From an uncultured Prevotella sp. (GTDB lineage: Bacteria; Bacteroidota; Bacteroidia; Bacteroidales; Bacteroidaceae), in the NCBI GenBank assembly GCA_900545525.1, contig UQZX01000011.1:1-64000 (forward strand): a stretch of DNA of 64,000 bases, given 5' to 3'. Of the stretch, positions 39,639 through 49,700 are shown in pieces (within the stretch, counting starts at the first letter, position 1; every line of letters starts with the position of its first letter). Both the position numbers and the translations under genes were made by a program. Below the pieces are notes generated by a model that was not told the DNA's origin, did no database searches, and was given only the letters and a program-made list of their open reading frames with translations.

Positions 39639-39709
39639 AAAGACTTATTTCTGTATTTGTCCGCAAATATCACAACGTATAAAACGGATAAAAACAGAAA
39701 TAAGTCTTT
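39639..39709. terminator. Long hairpin after pgk
   Basis: AAAGACTTATTTCTGT (39639-39654) pairs perfectly with 39694-39709. It probably terminates pgk transcription before the DUF3298 gene. Confidence 0.7.
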
Positions 39710-39759
39710 CTTGTGTATTGGTACTGTTCGTCTTTCAACGATACACCTTACCAATGTTA

Positions 39760-41004
39760 TCAGCCTATGGCAGCCACACCGGGAAGAACCTTTCCCTCTA
39801 TTGCCTCAAGAAGGGCACCGCCACCTGTGGATATATAAGACACTTTGTCTGCCATGCCGAACTTGTTGATACATGCAACAGAGTCGCCACCGCCGATAAG
39901 CGAGAAAGCACCGTTTGCCGTAGCCTCGGCAATAGCGTCGGCAATAGCCTTTGAACCTCCGGTGAAGTTGTCAAACTCGAAAACGCCGGCGGGACCGTTC
40001 CAAAGAATTGTCTTTGCATCCTTGATTGCTTCCTTGAAAAGCTCGCGTGTCTTCGGACCTGCATCCATACCCTCAAGCTCGTCGGGAATGTTGTTTGCAT
40101 CGCAGACCTGCGTGTTTGCATCGTTAGAGAAAGCATCGGCAGCAATGCAGTCTACGCCGAGAACAAGGTTTACACCGTTTTCCTTTGCCTTCTTGATGAT
40201 GTCAAGAGCCAGGTCGAGCTTGTCATTCTCGCAAAGAGACTTTCCAATCTTTCCGCCCTGTGCCTTAGCAAATGTATATGTCATACCGCCGCAGAGGATA
40301 AGATTGTCTACCTTTCCGAGCAGGTTCTCGATAATGCCAATCTTGGTAGAAACTTTCGAACCGCCCATGATTGCCGTAAACGGACGCTTGATATTGTTGA
40401 GGACGTTGTCCACAGCCATTACTTCTTTCTCCATAAGATAGCCCAGCATGCGGCTGTCAGCATCGAAATATGCATCGATGACAGCAGTCGAGGCATGCTT
40501 GCGGTGTGCCGTTCCGAAAGCGTCCATCACGTAGCAGTCTGCATAAGAAGCAAGCTTCTTTGCAAACTCCTTCTGACTTTTCTTCATCGCCTCCTTGGCT
40601 TCATCATATTCGGGAGTACCTTTCTCAACGCCTACGGGCTTGCCCTCTTCCTCCGGATAGAAACGCAGGTTCTCAAGCAAGAGAGCCTCTCCTGCCTTCA
40701 GCGCGGCAGCCTCGTTGTCTGCATTGGCGCAGTCGGGAGCAAACTTAACCTCTACTCCAAGATGCTCTGACACCTTTGAAACTATCTGGCTTAGAGACAT
40801 CTTCGGATTAACCTTGCCCTTCGGCTTGCCCATGTGGCTCATCATTATGACACTTCCACCGTCGCCAAGGATTTTCTTCAGCGTAGGAAGAGCACCGCGG
40901 ATACGGGTATCGTCCGTTACATTTCCATTTTCATCCAATGGAACATTAAAGTCTACACGTACAATTGCCTTCTTGCCGGCAAAGTTAAATTGGTCGATTT
41001 TCAT
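39760..41004 (-). CDS. pgk: Phosphoglycerate kinase
   Basis: The protein has 414 residues from the ATG at 41004 (MKIDQFNFAGKKAIVRVDFNVPLDENG); the frame extends 16 codons further but lacks support and would cross the leader. Family motifs are VRVDFNVPLD, SHMGKPKG, AIMGGSKVSTK, GPAGVFEFDNF and SLIGGGDSVACI. It transfers phosphate from 1,3-bisphosphoglycerate to ADP in glycolysis, in the cytoplasm. Length and motifs are normal. Confidence 0.95.
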   Translation of the reverse strand: MKIDQFNFAGKKAIVRVDFNVPLDENGNVTDDTRIRGALPTLKKILGDGGSVIMMSHMGKPKGKVNPKMSLSQIVSKVSEHLGVEVKFAPDCANADNEAAALKAGEALLLENLRFYPEEEGKPVGVEKGTPEYDEAKEAMKKSQKEFAKKLASYADCYVMDAFGTAHRKHASTAVIDAYFDADSRMLGYLMEKEVMAVDNVLNNIKRPFTAIMGGSKVSTKIGIIENLLGKVDNLILCGGMTYTFAKAQGGKIGKSLCENDKLDLALDIIKKAKENGVNLVLGVDCIAADAFSNDANTQVCDANNIPDELEGMDAGPKTRELFKEAIKDAKTILWNGPAGVFEFDNFTGGSKAIADAIAEATANGAFSLIGGGDSVACINKFGMADKVSYISTGGGALLEAIEGKVLPGVAAIG

Positions 41005-41049
41005 ATTTCTTTTTATTTTAAAAGTGTTAATACCTCTATCAAAACGGCG

Positions 41050-41057
41050 CAAAGTTA
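41050..41057 (-). promoter_or_regulatory. -7 box of pgk
   Basis: On the minus strand TAACTTTG, about 46 bases before the ATG at 41004. Confidence 0.6.
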
Positions 41058-41260
41058 CGACTTTTTGCAGACAAATATCTTACGCCACATGATTATTTTA
41101 TTATTTTTGACATGTAAACGGGGTAAATGCCATATCGGGGTTACAATTCTAAATATGAACGATGCAGATTGGTCAGGCTTTGGTTTGCTTTATACGATAA
41201 TGCCATATACACAGGTTATCCAGACTTTGAGAAATCATATTAACATATAATTAAAGACCT

Positions 41261-42259
41261 ATGCTTAAATTTACTATCAGGCTTAAACTGACATTCTCGC
41301 TCAACAAGAAGAAAAAGCGCGGCAGTCTTACCGACATAAAGCCACGGCAGGGATTTCTTCTCTTCATAGACCGCGAGACGGAACGGCTGAGCAAACAGCG
41401 CAAACCGAGCACATGCAGCAACTATATGACGGCACGCCGGTCACTTGCAACGTTTCTTGGCGGAGAGGATATCGCCATTGAACGGGTTTCACCCACACTG
41501 ATCGAAAAATACTCGTCATGGCTTTCCGCCCGCGGCGTATGCTCCAACACCATATCATGCTACATGCGTTCGCTGCGTTTTATGTACAACACAGCCGTGA
41601 AGAGAAAGCGTACAAGACAGCAATATCCGTTCAGGAATGTGTTCACCGGCAACGAGAAAACGCGCAAGAGGGCACTTACCAAAGACGAGATGAAACGAAT
41701 TGAAGAGATAAAGCCTGCCGACGGCACATTCATATCACTGGCACGAGACATCTTCATGTTCAGTTTCTACGCCATGGGGATGCCGTTCACAGACATTGCC
41801 GCCCTGAAAAAATCACAGATAAGCAACGGGATGATAACCTATCGGCGCCAGAAGACGGGACAAGAGGTGAAGGTTGGCATTGAGCCGTGCATGACAAAAA
41901 TAATAAAAAAGTACAGCCGTGAAGACAGCGAGTATGTTTTCCCCTTGCACAACGGCATGCACGGAACGGCACATCGGGCTTATGAAAAACTGCTGAACTG
42001 GTATAACCGCGCACTGAATGCCGTGGCTGAACAGGCTGGCATACGAGGCAAGCTGACATCATACGTGGCACGCCACACGTGGGCAAGCATGGCATACCAT
42101 AACAACGTGCCGCTCAACGTGATATCACAAGCCATGGGACATGCCACACCACGCACCACCTTAATATATATAAAGGAACTCGACGACCGTATTATAATGA
42201 AGGCAAACAGAAAAATTCTTAATAAAATAAACGGAAAAACCTCTGTGCAAGAACTGTAA
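41261..42259 (+). CDS. Tyrosine recombinase (phage integrase family)
   Basis: The protein has 332 residues. It has a basic N-terminus (LNKKKKRGSL), a SAM-like core-binding domain (about 30-125) and a full catalytic domain: the HxxR box in TSYVARHTWAS, then GHATPRTTLIYI with the Tyr nucleophile. At the usual Arg I position the sequence reads FYAMGMPFTDIAAL, with Met where many family members have Arg; CTnDOT integrase also lacks Arg I, so this need not mean loss of activity. It could act on the neighbouring surface locus (inversion) or be an island integrase. No clear target repeats are seen. Confidence 0.85.
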   Translation: MLKFTIRLKLTFSLNKKKKRGSLTDIKPRQGFLLFIDRETERLSKQRKPSTCSNYMTARRSLATFLGGEDIAIERVSPTLIEKYSSWLSARGVCSNTISCYMRSLRFMYNTAVKRKRTRQQYPFRNVFTGNEKTRKRALTKDEMKRIEEIKPADGTFISLARDIFMFSFYAMGMPFTDIAALKKSQISNGMITYRRQKTGQEVKVGIEPCMTKIIKKYSREDSEYVFPLHNGMHGTAHRAYEKLLNWYNRALNAVAEQAGIRGKLTSYVARHTWASMAYHNNVPLNVISQAMGHATPRTTLIYIKELDDRIIMKANRKILNKINGKTSVQEL

Positions 42260-42800
42260 CACAAAAAATAAAATGTCGCTGCAAATGTACTAACAATAAG
42301 CTAAACCTGCAAATATTTTCCAATAAAAATACTGCGTCTTTACACCTAAGCACATTTAACCGCACATCACAAAAACACATATTCCACACATTTAAACCTT
42401 TAGGACACAACACCTTACGTTCATGCCCGCACCTCTTGCACAGAGGTGTCTGCCTGCATGGGTCCCAAACATGCCGATAACGGCGTTCCGCCCCCCGGAA
42501 TACCAATATTGCCATCGGTATGAGGGCTTCACAGAACTGGCACAATAGCTTTCTTATATCCCGTCTGCGAAGACTGGTTGTTGGAAATAATTACTTGATT
42601 ATACTATTTTTCCGGACATCGGAGTCGTGAGACTGCGGTGTCTTTTAACAATGAAAACAGTAGCAAGGAGGTCTGTGCCGACAGCATCCATGGACACTCT
42701 GACTCCGCCTTGCGAACGACATATAAACCAATAACAGAATAAGCATTATTGTGGTGTGGAGTACATGATAAACTGAATAGAATATATGAACATATTTATT
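42260..42800. other. Gene-free upstream region of the surface locus
   Basis: About 540 bases without a supported gene. A small hairpin CACCTCT/AGAGGTG (42430-42436/42442-42448) and a weak CGGAGTC/GACTCCG pair (about 42620 and 42702) are visible. No invertible-promoter repeats are recognisable and no clear -7 box precedes the next gene. Confidence 0.35.
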
Positions 42801-44999
42801 ATGAAGAGAAAGTTACTAATGGCAGTCCTGATGTTTTTGGGGCTGGGCGGTGCATTGAGTGTCAATGCGCAGAATTTTACCGGTAGTGCACCTGCAAACG
42901 GTGCTGAGATTATTCTGTATAATGTAGGAACAGGAGCGTATATTAATGGCAGTGGAATATGGGGCACACAGCTCTGCCTCTTGCCTAACGGACAGTTCTT
43001 TACATTATCTGGAAATGGAAACACCTATTATATCGAGAATGGCAAAACACATCTTGGCTTTGGACAAGGTAATGACTCTGAAAAGCTTTTTAACGATAAC
43101 GGTAAGGCATCTTTTACCTTTACTAAAGTAGGAAGTACATATAAGTATAATATTACTACTGAAAACAAGTATATTGTTGCCGGTGCGTTGACCGAAGCTA
43201 TTAAATTGGAAAGTTCTATAGAAGACACAGACGAAAACGCCCAGTGGATGCTTATCACAAGAAAAGAGCTTGAAGAACGCTTTAATCTAGTGGCAAGCGG
43301 GACTGAACTTGGCGCAGCATCTGCTGAAGGTACGTATCTTATCCCCGACCCAAACTTTGCACGCGGATATGTTCCTAATAACACTTGGATAGTTGATGGC
43401 GGAACGGTTTTTAATGACTACAAAGAAAAAACATCGAATGGTAAACATGTAAGGGTAAAGCCTACAGGTGAGACTGTTACATATGATAAGAGTTCCAAAG
43501 AAACGGCTCCTAAAACAGGAACCAAGAAAGTGACATATTATGGTGGCATAGGATATGACAGCGAGTGTAAGTACGCCAGATATACATTTACAAGTGGCTA
43601 TCCCTGGAACCTTACAACAAACACTTATTCTGAATTCTGGGACGAAGATGCAGAATTACTGAAGCAGCTCAGCGGCAAAGATACTCCCGACGATCAACAT
43701 ATCAACCGTTATTTGGGCGGTTTATACACAGCCAACATACATGGTGCAGGTAAGGTTTACATGAATAAAATTACAGCTCCAGTTGACGGATGGTACAGAA
43801 TTTCATGCAAAGGCTTTACAACAAAAACAGCCAAGCTGTATGCAAAAACAACAAACGGCCAAACAGACAAGGCACAGTTCAGAGAAACAGACGAAAACAC
43901 ACTTGTATATACCGATGCTACAGACACACCTGCCACATACGCACAGGCAGCTGTCAAACTGCAGAAAAACGAGTATGCAAAAGGAGTAATGGTTTATGCC
44001 AGTGCTGGAAAAACAATAGAATTTGGCATAGAAGAAACCGCTGAACTTGGAACAGATGAAACAGGCGAGAAAGTGTGGGCTTGCTTTGATGACTTCGCAC
44101 TTTACTATCTTGGTGTGGAAAAAGAGCCATACTTCTATTTAAATGAAGCTGAAACAGACATGAACCAGTTAAAGGAACAAGTATGTACAAACGGAACACA
44201 TGGTCTGTATCTGCAACGCAAGTTGACAGCAGGACAATGGAACTCCATAATACTTCCAATAAACATGACTAGTCGACAGATACAATCTGCTTTTGGCGAA
44301 GCGACCAAGCTATCTGAACTTAAAGGCATTGAAGTCAATGACAAGTACCTTATAAAGTTCGCATCCGTAAACCTTGCCAACAAGGGTATTGAAGCCGGCA
44401 AGCACTATATAATAAAGCCCTCTTCCGACAAAGAGAAGAAAACAGCAGGTGAATATAAATTCAAACGCGTGCAAGGTAATGAAACATTACCTGCAAACCT
44501 GCCAGATCAGACTCTAAATCCTACTGATGCAAACCCAGTCTACTATATCCCCAGCGTAACGTTCAGTAGTCTTGCCAAGACGGATAACGGCATTATTGTA
44601 TCAGAAGGCATACCAGGAAACGAGGAAACAGGTTCATTGGTATTTAAAGGCACATATACAAACCAGACAAACGACATAATCCCTGTCGGCTCTTTCATAC
44701 TGGCAAGTAACGGCGACTGGTATCACACACAGACAAAGGCTTATTCTGTAAAGGGCTTCCGAACATGGATTGAGACGAGCAACGTACCTGGCGGGACAGA
44801 AATAGCTTTTGAAATCAACGGTATACAGGAAAACGGCGGTACTGTTACAAGCATTGAAGGACTTGAGATGCAACCTGCGACCAAGCATTTGAAGAATGTT
44901 TACGATATAAACGGTCGCATCGTACGCAGCAACGGCATAACCGAAGGTCTCGAGAAAGGTATCTATATCGTAAACGGAAAGAAAGTAATTGTAAAATAA
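42801..44999 (+). CDS. Secreted protein with T9SS-like C-terminal tail
   Basis: The protein has 732 residues from the ATG at 42801 (MKRKLLMAVLMFLGLGGALS); an ATG five codons earlier is possible. The signal peptide ends at VNAQ. It has an N-terminal ricin-like domain (IILYNVGTGAYI), a central galactose-binding-like region, and a block around WNSIILPINMTSRQIQSAFG and GIEAGKHYIIKP that it shares with the protein at 45590. The C-terminus (VYDINGRIVRSNG, then GIYIVNGKKVIVK) resembles type A sorting tails of type IX secretion. It is probably surface-exposed; ligand unknown. Confidence 0.7.
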   Translation: MKRKLLMAVLMFLGLGGALSVNAQNFTGSAPANGAEIILYNVGTGAYINGSGIWGTQLCLLPNGQFFTLSGNGNTYYIENGKTHLGFGQGNDSEKLFNDNGKASFTFTKVGSTYKYNITTENKYIVAGALTEAIKLESSIEDTDENAQWMLITRKELEERFNLVASGTELGAASAEGTYLIPDPNFARGYVPNNTWIVDGGTVFNDYKEKTSNGKHVRVKPTGETVTYDKSSKETAPKTGTKKVTYYGGIGYDSECKYARYTFTSGYPWNLTTNTYSEFWDEDAELLKQLSGKDTPDDQHINRYLGGLYTANIHGAGKVYMNKITAPVDGWYRISCKGFTTKTAKLYAKTTNGQTDKAQFRETDENTLVYTDATDTPATYAQAAVKLQKNEYAKGVMVYASAGKTIEFGIEETAELGTDETGEKVWACFDDFALYYLGVEKEPYFYLNEAETDMNQLKEQVCTNGTHGLYLQRKLTAGQWNSIILPINMTSRQIQSAFGEATKLSELKGIEVNDKYLIKFASVNLANKGIEAGKHYIIKPSSDKEKKTAGEYKFKRVQGNETLPANLPDQTLNPTDANPVYYIPSVTFSSLAKTDNGIIVSEGIPGNEETGSLVFKGTYTNQTNDIIPVGSFILASNGDWYHTQTKAYSVKGFRTWIETSNVPGGTEIAFEINGIQENGGTVTSIEGLEMQPATKHLKNVYDINGRIVRSNGITEGLEKGIYIVNGKKVIVK

Positions 45000-45014
45000 A
45001 AGCAGAACAAAGTC

Positions 45015-45206
45015 ATGAAAAAAGAATATATAGCACCTGAAACAATAACTGTACGTGTCGCTGTTGAGAACTGTATTCTTAGTTATTCAGTAAAAGAGGC
45101 TGACGACGAGAGGCAACGTTCTGTCACCGACGGAGATCTTCCCGATGGAGTTGAGGTTGGTTCTAAAGGCAATGGAGGAGGTATCTGGGGCGATGATGAA
45201 TGGTAA
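45015..45206 (+). CDS. Small YxxP peptide with IWGDDEW tail
   Basis: The peptide has 63 residues. The start MKKEYIAPETITVRVAVEN, then CILSYS, fits the small Bacteroidales peptide pattern (YxxP, hydrophobic stretch, Leu, Ser). An acidic middle has LPDG. The end is Gly-rich and finishes IWGDDEW. It is paralogous to the next peptide and follows the secreted-protein gene after 15 bases. There is no signal peptide or modification enzyme nearby. Function unknown. Confidence 0.7.
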   Translation: MKKEYIAPETITVRVAVENCILSYSVKEADDERQRSVTDGDLPDGVEVGSKGNGGGIWGDDEW

Positions 45207-45356
45207 GGACATCATCGGCTGACAGTAAAGACAAGCGTGGGCGAAGACATAAGAAAAGTGTGTCCGCCCACCTTTTACATTTATACACATGTAACGCCGA
45301 TGACACATACTGCCATATACAGACATATCAATAAACATATAAAAAAATAACTGCTT

Positions 45357-45554
45357 ATGAAGAAGAAAAACTATGTAAGACCGCAGTCACATGTAATAAC
45401 ACTTATGGGCATGTCATTGATGACCGGCTCGGATAAATATGGCATAGATGTTGACGGGAAAGAGGAAATCCCTGACGGATCTAAAAAAGAGAACCCAGAC
45501 GACATAGATGCCAAGACAACAGGAGACATCAATATATGGGATGATGAATATTAA
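45357..45554 (+). CDS. Small YxxP peptide with IWDDEY tail
   Basis: The peptide has 65 residues. It begins MKKKNYVRPQSHVITLMGMS, then LMTGS, has IPDG in an acidic middle and ends INIWDDEY. Start motif, PDG and C-terminal IW-acidic-aromatic motif match the previous peptide. It precedes the second secreted-protein gene by 35 bases. Function unknown; possibly an exported or modified peptide. Confidence 0.7.
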   Translation: MKKKNYVRPQSHVITLMGMSLMTGSDKYGIDVDGKEEIPDGSKKENPDDIDAKTTGDINIWDDEY

Positions 45555-45589
45555 CAGGAAACAACAATAACCAAGTTACTTTAAGTTTT

Positions 45590-46756
45590 ATGAGAAGAAG
45601 ATTGGCATGCGTTATATCGGTACTTTTGTCCACACTTGCCTCGGTATATGCCGAGCCCAAGGCAAGTACGCCCACAGACGGGAAGACGTACTATATATAT
45701 AACGTGGAAATGAAACAGTATCTTGCTGACAACGGTAACGGCACGGCAACACTCTCCAAGGGCGGAACACCCATAACGGTGAACACTGCCGACAAAGAGG
45801 CGGACACATATTATATGACAACGGAAAACGGCAGACTTTCAACGCCGCTCATAGGCGACGTTATGACAAACAGCACTGGCAAGTACGACCAATGGCGTTT
45901 TGAAAGTGCAAGCACGGAGGCAGAAGGCTTTTACATATCGTGCCGTGTGAGAGAGGCAAACGCCTTTATGTATCTTACATGGAGCAAAATTACAGATAAA
46001 GTGACGAAGACACCGTGGCAGCCCGGCGACACATTCTACGGCGGCAGGTGGATATTCGTGGCTGAAAGCGACTACAGCGAGAACATTGTTGTTCTTGACG
46101 AGAACGCGACAGAGTATACCGTACCGTCGGTGGAATACGCATCTACGGTACAATTAAAACGAACCATGACACTAAACAGCTGGAACTCGTTCTGCGTACC
46201 GTTCAACATAAACAGCACACAGCTGCGGACAGCTTTCGGCGATGACGTGCACGCAGCAGAGTTTACGGGATGCAACGAGACAACGCTGATGTTCACAACG
46301 GTAATAGGCATAGAGGCAGGCAAGCCTTACATCATACGCCCGACCAAAGACCGCCTTTCCAGCGGATATTACGAGTTCACCGGCATCGGAACATTTACAT
46401 CCGAACCGGCAGACATAACACAGGACATGGTGACATGCAAGGGTTTCTTCCACAAGACAACCGCACCACAGGGGGCATACGTGCTGAGAAAGAACGAGGT
46501 GTACCACCTGCAGAGCGACATGGAGATGAAAGGCTTCCGCGCATACTTCATTGAAAATGCGGGCGAAAAGCCCAAAATAAGCCTGTGGACGCTTGACAGC
46601 GGCACGACATCTATAGACGGTATAACGGAACAAATATCCATAAGCAGCGACATATACAACACAACCGGACAACGCGTACGCACCAATAAAGCTGGCATAA
46701 AGGGACTTGTCAGGGGCATATACATTGTAAATGGAAAGAAAGTGGTTATAAAATAA
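45590..46756 (+). CDS. Secreted protein paralogous to the 42.8-kb gene product
   Basis: The protein has 388 residues. The signal peptide ends near SVYAEP. A ricin-like domain follows (YYIYNVEMKQYLADNGNGT), then the shared block MTLNSWNSFCVPFNINSTQLRTAFG...GIEAGKPYIIRP, and a C-terminal tail (IYNTTGQRVRTNK, GIYIVNGKKVVIK) like type IX sorting tails. It is a shorter relative of the protein at 42801 and is followed 11 bases later by the beta-galactosidase gene. Probably surface-exposed; ligand unknown. Confidence 0.7.
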   Translation: MRRRLACVISVLLSTLASVYAEPKASTPTDGKTYYIYNVEMKQYLADNGNGTATLSKGGTPITVNTADKEADTYYMTTENGRLSTPLIGDVMTNSTGKYDQWRFESASTEAEGFYISCRVREANAFMYLTWSKITDKVTKTPWQPGDTFYGGRWIFVAESDYSENIVVLDENATEYTVPSVEYASTVQLKRTMTLNSWNSFCVPFNINSTQLRTAFGDDVHAAEFTGCNETTLMFTTVIGIEAGKPYIIRPTKDRLSSGYYEFTGIGTFTSEPADITQDMVTCKGFFHKTTAPQGAYVLRKNEVYHLQSDMEMKGFRAYFIENAGEKPKISLWTLDSGTTSIDGITEQISISSDIYNTTGQRVRTNKAGIKGLVRGIYIVNGKKVVIK

Positions 46757-46767
46757 AAAACAGTAAC

Positions 46768-49700
46768 ATGAAGAAGATATATAACATTATGTTTGCCGCA
46801 CTGCTGTGCATACTAGGATTGGGCACGGCAGCGGCAGAAAGCACGAAGACAGTACTGTGGGACACCTACGCACCCACAGGCTCATCGTTCTCAAAAGAGA
46901 TATCACCGTTCGACATCAGCAAACATACAATACGTGCGGAAATAGATCTAAGCACATGTAAGAACATTACAACATGGGAGAACATTCTGTCGATAGGAAA
47001 CGATATAGGAAGTTGGACTGTAAGTGGAAAATATAACATACACCTTTACTATACGGCATCAAGCAAGGAGCTGCAGCTGAACTGGTGCAGCAACGGCGCA
47101 CAAAGCGTTCAGAACAACATTACGCTCACCGGCACAGAACTTGTTGTGGAACTTTCGTCAAAAGGACTTTCCATAAACGGAGAAGTCCAAAGCTCTTACG
47201 ATGCAACTGCACTCTCGGCTCTGTCCTCTTTAAGCAGCATCACTATAGGAAGCACACAGGGCGAAACGCGCAGTTGGGCAACATACCGCGAGGTGAGCAT
47301 TGTAACACAGGGAACATCCACGGAAGAGACAACAAAGTTTGTTACACCCGAAGTCGGCAGCACATATTATATTGTTCCTGCCGACAACACGTCAAATGCC
47401 CTTACTGTCACAGGAACAGAGATAAACGAGACAATCAAGTCACAGGAACTTACAAACGCCACGGGACAGAAATGGGAAATAGTAACAAGCAAGTCGTCGT
47501 CATACCCTTATCTGTTCAAGAGCGCACTGTCAGGGCTGGCATTCGACATGGCATGCAATAGCGGCAATACTAAAAGTCCGTTGCAGTGGACAACCGAGTA
47601 CGACTATAACAGCGGCACAGAGAGCAACCAAAATCAGGAGTTCAAGCTCACTGCCACAGGTGACGGAACTTATAAGCTTAGTGTAATATACAGCGGTACA
47701 ATATACTGGCTCGCAACAACTTCTGGAACAGCCCTGACACGTGTGACAAACGAAAACAACGCCACCACATTCGGATTTGTAAAGACCGATGGCAGTGGCA
47801 TGGTTAATCCGCCGTCGGGCAACCACGGTTCGTTCAGCGTAAGTTGGATATCAAACGAGAACAAAGTGGGCGACTACAAGGAAACGGCACATGCTACATT
47901 CGTTCCTTATGCCACTACTGCCGAGATGAAAGCAGACTCATACTACGACAAACCGTGGATGACACCTGAGAAGGCTGAATATATTAGCCTCAACGGAACA
48001 TGGAAGTTCAATTTTCTGCGCAGCAACACAACGACACCTAACAATACGTTTATAAGCGGACAATATTATGCCGACACATATAATACGTCATCATGGGATG
48101 ACATCCGCGTGCCTCTGTCGTGGGAAATGGCAAACTACAGCAAACCAGTATATACAAACGTTGGATATCCGTTCAGCAGCAATGCCCCTAATGCCAATAC
48201 AGGTCTGACAAATTGCGGTGTAGACGATAACAACCATGTCGGTTTCTACCGCCGCACGTTCACTCTGCCCGAGGGCTGGACTGACAAGCGCGTGTTCGTC
48301 CACTTCGACGGAGTATACAGTGCAGCGGCAGTATGGGTAAACGGTAGCTATATAGGCTACTCGCAAGGTTCCAACACCGATGCTGAGTTTGATCTCACTG
48401 GCTTTGTACGCAACGGCGAGAATAACATATCCGTAGCCGTATACCGCTGGTGCGACGGATCGTATCTTGAGGGACAGGACATGTGGCACCTCAGCGGTAT
48501 ACACCGCGATGTATATCTCGTGGCAACACCTAAAACATTCATTAGAGACCACTATATAACATCATCGCTCAACACCGGAGCTACAAACGGAACGATGAGC
48601 GTTGTGCTGACCATAGACAACCGTGACGGAGGGACAGCTGAGAAAACGGTAGAGGTGGAACTGTTAGACGCAAACGGCTCAACAGTTAAGACGGCAATCG
48701 AAAACGTCAGTATGTCGGGAACCTCGGCAACAAAGACACTTACACTGAGCGGACTTAGCGGTCTGACACCGTGGTGTGCTGAAAGCCCATACCTCTACAC
48801 TGTGATAGTTCGGCAGAAAAACGCAACGGGCAGCGAGGAAATGGTATTCTCCACAAAATACGGTTTCCGTAACATCACAAAGAATGGTAACCTTGTATAT
48901 ATAAACGGAAAGCGCATTTTCTTCAAAGGCGTGAACACGCAGGACACACATCCTGAATACGGACGCGCCATAGATGTGGAGACGATGCTAAAGGATGTTA
49001 CGATGATGAAACGGGCAAACGTGAACACCGTGCGCACAAGTCACTATCCGCGCCAACCTAAGATGTATGCAATGTTTGATGCCTTCGGACTATACTGCAT
49101 GGACGAGGCAGATGTGGAATGCCACTATGTTGGAACTAATATATCAAGTAAGTCATCATGGCAAACAGCCATGAACGACCGTACGGAACGGATGGTAAAA
49201 CGCGACCGTAACCACCCGAGCATAGTATTTTGGTCTCTCGGCAACGAATGCGGAGCCGGCTCCAATTTCTACGGGACATACAATCTGTGCAAGAGCCTTG
49301 ACTCACGATTGATACACAACGAACAAAACCAAACATACAGCGACCTCGGCTCCAACATGTATCCCACTGTCAGCAGTGTAAACAACTACAGCAACGGCAT
49401 GAACAGCAAGCCTTACTTTATATGTGAGTATGCACATGCAATGGGTCAGGCAATTGGCAACCTAAAAGAATACTGGGACGTAATTGAGAACAGCAACGGA
49501 ATAACAGGCGGATGTATATGGGACTGGGTGGACCAGTCGATATACGACCCTGCAAAGCTTGCTGCCGGAACAAAGACTGACAATAAGGGCTTCAACTATT
49601 TCGTATCGGGATACGATTACAACAGTCCAAGCTATGTTGGCTTTGGTTTCCAAGGCAATTTCCTAAACAACGGAATAATAACAGCCGACCGTGCATGGAC

